Origin: Mesocentrotus franciscanus
Lineage: Eukaryota > Echinodermata > Echinoidea > Camarodonta > Strongylocentrotidae
Length of the DNA: 64,000 nucleotides
Assembly (NCBI GenBank): GCA_037976565.1
Contig: CP137675.1
Span: forward strand, 20,858,446 to 20,922,445
Direction of reading: 5' to 3'
Positions 59,701 to 64,000 of this stretch are shown here, piece by piece (within the stretch, counting starts at the first letter, position 1; every line of letters begins with the position of its first letter). The notes below the pieces were generated by a model. That model made no database searches. It was given only the letters and a program-made list of their open reading frames with translations, and was not told the origin of the DNA. The position numbers were made by a program, and so were the translations under genes.

Positions 59701-61699
59701 AGTTTTATCTTTTGGTAACTCAAGAATGAAATGTGAACCTCGTTTTATTAGGGCCTTTGTTGAAAACTTTTAGATACAAACTTCAATATGTACTATTCTC
59801 AAGAAACATAAATCTGGAAAATCAATTTTTCACTTACTTTAAAAAAATACAAAATCTGGTCAGGGTATGAATAATTTAGTTGTTAACTCTATGTGTAATA
59901 ATTCTTTGATGAGCATTTACAAAATGACACCCTCTTTCATCTATTCTACTTCCAGGGTCAAGCAGCAATGCAGCATCCTCTTCCCCATGCACACGCTCCT
60001 CCAGTACCTATGCCACCTCACCCTGGGATGCCTGGAATACCTAGCAGTATGTCTTCTGGTCTCTTACAGCTCTCCAGTGCTATCGCTGCACAAGCACCGT
60101 CGCTATCATCGTCTAAAGAGGATAAAGGTAGGATGCATCTTAGGGCCATAGTAAGAGTGTATTCTTTATACCGTAAAGACTTATACAGTACGTACATAAA
60201 GTGATGATGAAAATAAATATCAAAACAGTTGGTAATACAAGCATATAAAGATGAAGAAATATTGAAATGTATTGGTTGGTGGTGCAAAATTTACCTCAAA
60301 TATTATGGACAGCAAAATGTATAAGAAATAAATATATACCATAGAAGATATTGCAGGGTCCTTTTTATATGCATTTGCCAAAAGGATTTAGAAATCTTCT
60401 CTTTGATCTCTTATCAACACATATTGTAGTGTTATTTCTGAAGCATCTACGTGCATGATTCAGTCTCTTGAAAATTGGAGTAGTTAAAAGTATGTTACAC
60501 CATTTTCCCCTCTTAACATTCTTTGCACTGAACTTGAATCAATATTTTGGAAAAGGAAATGTATGAACATGTGTATGATGTCCCAGTTATTTTTTTCCTC
60601 TCTTCCTCAACACAGTAAGAACAAATAATGAAGTGCATGGCTCACATGGATGCATTAATATTACCATCAATTTATAATTTCCTTAGGTATTTTACACTTT
60701 ATTAAACAAAACAAAAAATCTTTAAAAAGAAAACCACGTTCTGCCCACAGAAGGTGGTGCTTGAGGCACAATGTTTTAGGTTGTCTGTCTCTCAGTCCAT
60801 CCGTTAGTCCAGCTTTCTCAGTATTGTGATATCTCAAGAACCATTTGAGATACCAACCTTGAACTAGAGGCTAGTATGTGTCACCATAGGAAGGCTGATC
60901 TCATGAGATTTTGGGGTAATTAGGTCAAACATCAAAGGTCATATAGGTCAATTTCCATTAAATTTAATGTTTATAGCTAAAGAACTGTTTGAGCCTTGAA
61001 GTTGAAGTTTTATGCATCACCATATTGAGATAAACTGATTAGATTTTGGAGTAAGTAGGTCAAAGGTTGAAGCTGGCAGAGGTCAAAGTACATGAAATTT
61101 TATGTTTTAGCATCATAATCTTACTGTTTCAAGAACTATGTGAGACATGAACTTCAAGCTTGGTATCACTATGTGTCACCTTATAGGGTCATGCGCTAAA
61201 ATATCATGCAGTAAGTAGGCCAAAGGTAAAATTAGGTAAATAAGTGATAATTATGAGGTTTTAGACTTGTACACTGTACAAAAATCAATTAATCTTAAAA
61301 CATCTTTTGATGGATGTAAATCAACTAGTATGCAATAGATGGAGGCAAAGTAAGCCCAGTTTGGAGACAGGTCATACGAAAAGTGAGTGTGAAAATGATA
61401 CAGCATGTACATGTAATGGTAAAAACTGAATGTTAGCAGAGGCATAGTGGAGACGCAGTCACATTTGTCTTTGTCACACATCCTATCATTCATGCTACAG
61501 TATGTGTTAATATGCTCTAAAGATGCATGATCAATTGAGTGAGATATTTTCTATTTTCATTGTACCGGTAATCAGTTTTTCAAAAATTTCATTCAAAACT
61601 AAATAAAGATAGAAAGATTGTTTTTCCATCTTTTTAATGTTCTTAATTGTTTTTGTTATTTTCTCCCCACATTTTTCAACAATAGGTCCAGATCATAGG
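38755..61699 (+). CDS. gro: Groucho/TLE co-repressor gene, 5' exons (Q and GP domains)
   Basis: Coding exons: 38755-38778 (or its duplicate 33480-33503), 46078-46175, 48209-48272, 51392-51436, 53098-53160, 56032-56106, 58788-58814, 59956-60127 and probably 61686-61699. All junctions are GT-AG and in phase, giving about 194 residues. The first 120 or so are the glutamine-rich Q domain, which forms coiled-coil tetramers and binds TCF/LEF and other repressors. Near-invariant Groucho/TLE stretches are present: [61 protein letters not shown] and [17 protein letters not shown]. The Pro-rich exon 8 is the GP region. CcN, SP and WD40 parts are beyond the right edge. Known role: nuclear co-repressor for Hairy/E(spl), Runx, Pax and TCF factors. 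The introns are full of mobile-element relics. Confidence 0.96.
39454..40135. other. Groucho intron 1, no recognised element
   Basis: Unique-looking sequence beyond the overlap, with an (AG)n run at about 40095-40112. No gene supported. Confidence 0.5.
40136..40758. mobile_element. MITE-like element, AAAGGGCAATCCAACC ends
   Basis: Left end TTTAAAGGGAAATCCAATCT and right end GGGTTGGATTGCCCTTTAAA are inverted copies. Related copies at 21984 and 52293 and a fragment at 58190. Internal words (GTTATGAAGTTTTGAAAG, GACAACTTTCCCATTTGT) are shared. No coding capacity. Confidence 0.75.
40760..42485. other. Groucho intron 1, no clear element
   Basis: Repeated GTGTCCGGTA words at about 41330 and 41527, and a small imperfect hairpin at 42270-42350 (CACTGACTAGTGAGGATA and its partner). 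No gene seen. Confidence 0.45.
42486..42620. repeat. AAGTCCAGTTTA short repeats
   Basis: Three AAGTCCAGT words within about 100 bp, preceded by GCCCATATTCTGAAG, a phrase that looks like a repeat terminus. Confidence 0.4.
42730..44110. repeat. Dispersed family array interrupted by a MITE
   Basis: Several direct units of about 120-140 bp with GCTTTGAGGTAGGATC, CCACAGGTA, GTGCAGGTCAAGTT, AAATGGGTCAAATCTGACC and AAAAGCACTGTACA. It ends GGCGGAGGCATAATTC and GAGCGCAGTTGAAT, the same 3' end as the 7463 repeat. A MITE is inserted at 43238-43716. Confidence 0.75.
43238..43716. mobile_element. MITE-like element with three internal inverted repeats
   Basis: Outer ends TTCACACAGTGGAAAATTC and TTTTACCCCTGTGTGAA are inverted. 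Inside: a 19-bp perfect palindrome pair at 43262-43301 (AAAGCTGATTAGTTTAAAG), an inverted pair 43359-43380 with 43452-43473, and a related palindrome at 43645-43683. No ORF of note. Confidence 0.8.
44660..45690 (+). pseudogene. LINE reverse-transcriptase relic split by insertion
   Basis: The + strand gives [10 protein letters not shown] (from LDFSKAFD), then [20 protein letters not shown] and [20 protein letters not shown]. After an unrelated segment at 44889-45356 it resumes [11 protein letters not shown] (from SGVPQGSVLGP), NSIVKI-VDNTK (from the ADD box) and [17 protein letters not shown]. The order of RT motifs is intact but stops and frameshifts make it dead. It lies in sense orientation in Groucho intron 1. 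Confidence 0.85.
44889..45356. mobile_element. DNA-element-like insertion nested in the LINE
   Basis: Interrupts the RT between DFSVCASS and CRVPQ. The ends CATTAGCTTGAGCTAG and CAGCTCGAGCTGATG are imperfect inverted copies. Length about 470 bp. No transposase. Confidence 0.65.
46078..46175 (+). CDS. gro: Groucho/TLE exon 2
   Basis: Acceptor TCTTTTCAG, donor GTAAGT. Encodes [20 protein letters not shown] followed by [12 protein letters not shown] and two bases of a Thr codon. Starts the Q domain. Confidence 0.96.
46622..46720 (-). repeat. (ATT)n-tailed retroposon-like end, inverted
   Basis: (AAT)n then GATTTATTAAGCGCATAATA and CTATGCGCTTTACAAGG, like 13856 and inverse to 24662. Confidence 0.55.
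47118..47266. repeat. Long hairpin element, about 60-bp arms
   Basis: The left arm GTAGTCATGCTTGAAG...CAGCTGTGTTG pairs with the right arm CAACACAGCTG...CTTCAAGGATGACTAC around a loop of about 25 nt. A related but half-degraded copy lies at 50718-50830. A MITE-type hairpin is the likely identity. Confidence 0.8.
47267..48208. other. Groucho intron 2, mostly featureless
   Basis: AT-rich. About 47570-47760 has decayed words of the GGTCAAAGGTCA dispersed family (AATGTCAAAGGTCATTTT, CAAGAACCATTTGAGCC). Confidence 0.5.
48209..48272 (+). CDS. gro: Groucho/TLE exon 3
   Basis: Acceptor TTTTCACCAG, donor GTAAGT. One base completes Thr, then [20 protein letters not shown] and M. Q-domain coiled coil. 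Confidence 0.96.
48273..49100. other. Groucho intron 3, left part, TACATGTA-rich
   Basis: AT-rich with an unusual density of ACATGTACATGTAC and TGTACATATGTAC words, especially 48540-48780. No gene. Confidence 0.6.
49105..49800. repeat. Diverged tandem and dispersed repeat
   Basis: Two units of about 260 bp (near 49300 and 49560) share AATAAA-GA, TGAACCTC, CAGTT-ATGCAAAA and ATGAC-T words. The left part (AGACTTGTGTGT, TGGATTTTTCCCCTA) is repeated at about 61880-62010. Confidence 0.55.
49801..51391. other. Groucho intron 3, right part
   Basis: No gene. 50718-50830 is a half copy of the 47118 hairpin element (GTCATGCTTGAAGGAACAAG, GACGGCTTTCCATAC). The rest is AT-rich, with a few TACATGTACATAT words. 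Confidence 0.5.
51392..51436 (+). CDS. gro: Groucho/TLE exon 4
   Basis: 45 nt, phase 0 at both ends: [15 protein letters not shown]. Acceptor TTATACAG, donor GTAAGG. Near-invariant in the family. Confidence 0.96.
51672..52290. repeat. Dispersed GGTCAAAGGTCA family copy
   Basis: GCTGCTGCCTGCTAAAGGTG, GGCATTATGTTTTGGGG, GTCCGTCCGTCTGTCC, CTCAAGAACCATTTAAG and a second partial unit from about 51880. Ends near GTCAAAGGACACCACAGG. Confidence 0.75.
52293..52860 (+). repeat. AAAGGGCAATCCAACC-family element
   Basis: Begins TTAAAGGGCAATCCAACCCT, contains ATGGCGAAAGTTTGAAATGA and GGAAAGTTGTCCACCACTAC. The right terminal repeat is not clear. A further fragment of the family is at 58190-58340. Confidence 0.7.
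53098..53160 (+). CDS. gro: Groucho/TLE exon 5
   Basis: 63 nt: [20 protein letters not shown] then E. Acceptor TGTATACAG, donor GTGAGT, phase 0. Confidence 0.96.
53265..53390. repeat. ACTCGAGTACTCG palindromic repeat and poly-T
   Basis: GAGTACTCGAATACTCAAGT, ACTACTCGAGTACGA and GTACTCGAATACTCGG in about 75 bp, then a long T tract. It resembles the terminus of a dispersed element. Confidence 0.6.
54260..54614 (-). repeat. Dispersed repeat, inverted copy of 340-710
   Basis: The reverse complement aligns with ANO8 intron 1 along the whole length, including CCTTGTTCTTGTG-like and CATTTACAGAACCCC words. Confidence 0.8.
54780..55800. other. GC-richer block with open frames on both strands
   Basis: Base composition is visibly richer in G+C than the intron around it. 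The + frame 55112-55462 encodes a hydrophilic stretch, then [17 protein letters not shown] and [18 protein letters not shown] before a stop. The minus frame 55617-55135 (160 residues) is its shadow or vice versa. The + frame looks like a gag/ORF1-type mobile-element protein remnant, but I recognise no domain. Not part of Groucho. Confidence 0.4.
56032..56106 (+). CDS. gro: Groucho/TLE exon 6
   Basis: 75 nt: [20 protein letters not shown] then NAIIG. Acceptor CTCTTCCAG, donor GTGAGT. End of the Q domain. Confidence 0.96.
56396..57240 (-). pseudogene. LINE (CR1/L2-like) reverse-transcriptase relic
   Basis: Minus-strand frames in order: [18 protein letters not shown] (from GSVLGPLLFTIY), an [20 protein letters not shown] segment, then [20 protein letters not shown], then [20 protein letters not shown] with [15 protein letters not shown] and APEYLSEFL. 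This is the thumb-to-C-terminus order of CR1/L2-clade RTs. Three frames and several stops make it dead. Antisense in a Groucho intron. Confidence 0.88.
57384..58020. mobile_element. MITE-like element, ATGTGACCC ends
   Basis: Left end ATATGTGACCCTGCACCACA is inverted at the right end as TGTGGTGTGGGGTCACATAT. About 637 bp, no coding capacity. Directly beside the LINE relic. Confidence 0.8.
58440..58630. repeat. Decayed GGTCAAAGGTCA family fragment
   Basis: AATGGTCAAAGGTCATAAAG, TGATATTCCAAGAATAATTC, GCATATTGGAAATGCAGTTG. Same word order as other copies. Confidence 0.55.
58788..58814 (+). CDS. gro: Groucho/TLE exon 7 (27 nt)
   Basis: Acceptor TTCTTTTACAG, donor GTAAGT, phase 0: QQSAFPHFS. The QQ continues NAIIGQQ of the family; the rest is divergent, as expected at the Q/GP junction. 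Confidence 0.85.
59030..59414. mobile_element. Short element, CATACCTGCCAAC inverted ends
   Basis: CATACCTGCCAAC at the left and its exact reverse complement GTTGGCAGGTATG at the right, 385 bp apart. Inside, a GACCCCGCTGAGGTCTGCGC stretch is GC-rich. Non-coding. Confidence 0.8.
59956..60127 (+). CDS. gro: Groucho/TLE exon 8 (GP region)
   Basis: Acceptor CTTCCAG, donor GTAGGA, phase 0 in and phase 1 out. Encodes [32 protein letters not shown] and then [12 protein letters not shown], matching the SAGLLALSSAL segment of TLE proteins, and ends KEDKG. Confidence 0.93.
60128..60737. other. Groucho intron 8, no recognised element
   Basis: AT-rich intron; nothing supported before the repeat at 60738. 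Confidence 0.5.
60738..61475. repeat. Dispersed GGTCAAAGGTCA family copy, long
   Basis: CTGCCCACAGAAGGTGGTGC start, CAGTCCATCCGTTAGTCC, then three units with TCAAGAACCATTTGAGA-like, TATGTGTCACCATA and AGGTCAAAGGTTGAAG words. Ends AGCAGAGGCATAGTGG. Confidence 0.8.
61686..61699 (+). CDS. gro: Groucho/TLE micro-exon (14 nt), probable
   Basis: Between TTTCAACAATAG and GTGAGT. Phase fits the preceding exon: the split Gly is completed and PDHR follows, ending in phase 0. KEDKGPDHR resembles the basic/acidic stretch after the LSSAL segment in TLE proteins. The short length makes chance possible. Confidence 0.55.
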
Positions 61700-62632
61700 G
61701 TGAGTATAGGCTATGCCTTCTTTTATAAAATGAGTATGTCTGGTCAAATCCTGGCCGTCCAACTTTCATGTTATCGTTATATCTTCGGCACATTTGAGCC
61801 ATAAATTTCATACTTGGTTAAAGTATGTGTCATTATAGGAAGATAATATGATTCGGTTTGGGGCTAAGTACTAATCGGGTTTGGCGTGACTTAAATCACC
61901 TTGTTGTAAATCACTTCCTTAGACTTGTGTGTAAAGAATTTTTTTGCTGAAATGTCTTCTTGTAAGTGGATTTTCCCCTAATTTTACATAGCTTTGTGCT
62001 ACAATATCATTTATTTTGTTGTAAATTCAAAACCTTTTTGTTGAATGGAGGCCCCGTGTAGAGGATAATTGCAATCTGTTTATGCTAAGAACCCACTGCA
62101 CTGTTACCAACCAAAAAATTACTTTTTTTTTTACGGGGGCTCTTTTCAGATTTTCCCTTAAAAAAATAGCCCCCCTTAATAATTTTGCGGTGGCTATTTT
62201 GGAGCTAAGGGGGGCATTTTTTTTAAGGTATTTTTTTTAAACATGAAATTACCCTATTATAACTTCCAAGCAGAGGCAAACATACAAATGTAACATACAT
62301 AGATTATGTCATGTAGAGTATTGCAGACATTCAGATACCGGTACCCATACCCACGATTTATTCACTTTGTGTTAAACATGTGGTTTACTGTGTGATTTAC
62401 ATATACATGTAAATAAAACTTGTTAAAAATAAAAAGAGCATTTTGTTCAACTGTTCGGTTTTCATATCATAACAAAATATTATCACTGACACGCAGGCTA
62501 GGAATTAATTTATTTATTGGGGCTACTTTTCCCATTGTCTCAAAAAGTGGGGCTACTCTTGAAAAAAGGGGCTACTTTCTTAAAGCCATATTGTAAACTG
62601 TAACAATCTGTTGTGTTTTCCTTAGCCATCAT
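61700..62632. other. Groucho intron with repeat fragments
   Basis: About 61740-61870 has a decayed dispersed-family fragment. 61880-62010 repeats words from 49105-49250. 62130-62240 and 62515-62580 have GGGGCTACTTTT and its inverse, a palindromic repeat word. No exon recognised. Confidence 0.5.
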
Positions 62633-63331
62633 ACTGCTAGCGACCAAATTGGTACGTAATATACTAATATGTTATTTAGTCTTTATTTTCTGTCCAAAAT
62701 TTTTATCATGATTCATGGACATTGCAATCCCATTAAAAAAGAAATGTAATTCCGTTTAAAATTGTGTTATTTATAACTTAAACCATTAAATGTCAGTGAA
62801 TATTTTTACTGTTGTCCCACATACCGATGTAGATTTTGTTATAACGAAACATGCAAAATCATTGCCGGATTTTTTTCCGTATAGGGTCTAGATTCTAATT
62901 CTAAAGCCAAGGCAAAGGCCAAAGCTAGATCTAGTTTCATTTCGTAGACAGAAATTGATGGCATCGTATATAAATAATATAATTTAATTCAACAGTTGTA
63001 AGACAAAATCTGAGGTATATGACCATCATTTATATATTTATTTACGGGTTTTTTATAACAAAATTCAATTTGTGTCTCTGAAACTAGCTTTATACCGATT
63101 AATACGGGAAGAAATCTGGCATTGATTTTACATGTTTCGTTATAACAAATATATCGGTATGTGGGACAACAGTAAAAATATTCACTAACATTTAATGGTT
63201 TTAAGTTATAAATAACACAATTTTAAACAGAATCACATTTTTAAAAATGGGATTGCATTGTCCATGATAACAATTCAGGTCAGAAAACAGACTAAATAAA
63301 CATATTACGTACCAATGTGGTCGCTAGCAGT
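62633..63331. mobile_element. Fold-back element with about 250-bp inverted arms
   Basis: Left arm ACTGCTAGCGACCAAATTGG...CCGGATTTTTTTCCGTAT pairs with the right arm ATACGGGAAGAAATCTGGC...CCAATGTGGTCGCTAGCAGT. Arms share ACTGTTGTCCCACATACCGA and AATTGTGTTATTTATAACTT. The spacer is about 200 bp. No transposase. It lies in an intron of Groucho. Confidence 0.85.
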
Positions 63332-64000
63332 TCAGCACTGACGGACGGTAAATACTTATTTGCTTCATACTACTACTAGCAGCACGTGCGCTGGAGCTGC
63401 GCGCGCCTTCTATTTCTGTGTATTGTGGATACAGTAGTGTACTGGTACGGTATGCATAAGGTGCAGGAAACTAGTATGTACTCTGTATTTCCATCGGAAA
63501 CCGGGCCGGGAGCTTAGGGGGATACCGCGGTGTATAGATAGATCGCTGCAATCACAAAACTTGTTTAAATGTTGATGGAAGTTTCTAGTTTTAGAGTTTG
63601 TAGTTTGAACGGAGATTTCACTTAGACACATCAATAAATTAATTTATTAATTCCTAGGGAATATCATTTTATGGCGGGGGCGATTTTTCAACATATATGG
63701 ATTTTTTTTCGCCCTCGTCTTGATGTTTACCGTGGCGGTTTTAGAGGTTTAGAGGGCGAATCGCCCGTCGCCACCGTGTATTTTTTTCGTTGACTGTTAC
63801 TGAATAGTGCAGTGGGCGTAGGGGGAAACCCCAGTGGAGTGGTCCAACTGCATATCCCCAATTAGTTATACCGGGAAGTGGGAATTTCACAAGTCTGCTT
63901 TTCGGATTTGTCTCCTTTCTTTCAGAATAATTTTCTATTAAGGAAGGATTTTCCTTTGTTTTCGTTTAAGGATTCAATAGAACCTCGCCCCCTTCGGTGC
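63332..64000. other. Groucho intron, right edge, no exon recognised
   Basis: A GC-rich patch near 63380-63410 (GCACGTGCGCTGGAGCTGCG) and G-rich words (TGGCGGGGGCGATTTTTC, GAGGGCGAATCGCC). No exon with Groucho similarity seen. Confidence 0.5.

Noticed and set aside
62880..62947. Possible Groucho exon after TTCCGTATAG reading a Lys/Ala-rich peptide
   Set aside because: It meets a stop quickly, has no donor in phase and lies within the spacer of the fold-back element.
1..64000. tRNA, rRNA, CRISPR or prokaryotic operon features
   Set aside because: No tRNA A/B-box pairs with a cloverleaf, no rRNA stretches and no spaced repeat arrays of CRISPR type were found; the DNA is clearly eukaryotic.

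Overview
The window is an animal nuclear genome segment: AT-rich, interspersed with repeats, with short exons, GT-AG introns and long introns. The two genes and the repeat flavour suggest an invertebrate deuterostome, most likely an echinoderm. That placement is inference from family resemblance; no database was searched.

Two protein-coding genes lie head-to-tail on the + strand. Positions 1-12857 hold the last eleven coding exons of an anoctamin that matches ANO8 (TMEM16H) better than ANO10. All exon phases join, giving about 618 residues from the first membrane helix to the stop; the N-terminal cytosolic part is off the left edge. Exon 6 carries an in-frame 30-bp minisatellite coding a charged decapeptide repeat. 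From about 33.5/38.8 kb to the right edge lies the 5' part of a Groucho/TLE co-repressor gene: first coding exon, all Q-domain exons and the start of the GP region, about 194 residues. The WD40 part lies beyond the window.

Between the genes (12.9-31 kb) is repeat-rich DNA with no host gene that I can support. It contains relics of a LINE reverse transcriptase and of a Penelope-like element with a GIY-YIG domain, a fold-back element, three long copies of a GGGGCAC minisatellite-bearing repeat, a direct repeat pair, purine and pyrimidine tracts, and (ATT)n arrays. The Groucho introns contain two more LINE relics (one split by a nested insertion), several MITE-like inverted-repeat elements and a roughly 700-bp fold-back element.

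The most consequential observation concerns the assembly. A run of exactly 500 N (34173-34672) separates two near-identical blocks, 29377-34172 and 34673-39453, each ending exactly at a gap edge. This is the signature of two overlapping, probably allelic, contig ends placed side by side. The apparent duplication of the Groucho promoter and first exon is therefore probably false. I found no convincing new biological system. The best leads are the ANO8 coding minisatellite, the fold-back elements, and a dispersed repeat family carrying DR1-type nuclear-receptor half-site pairs.
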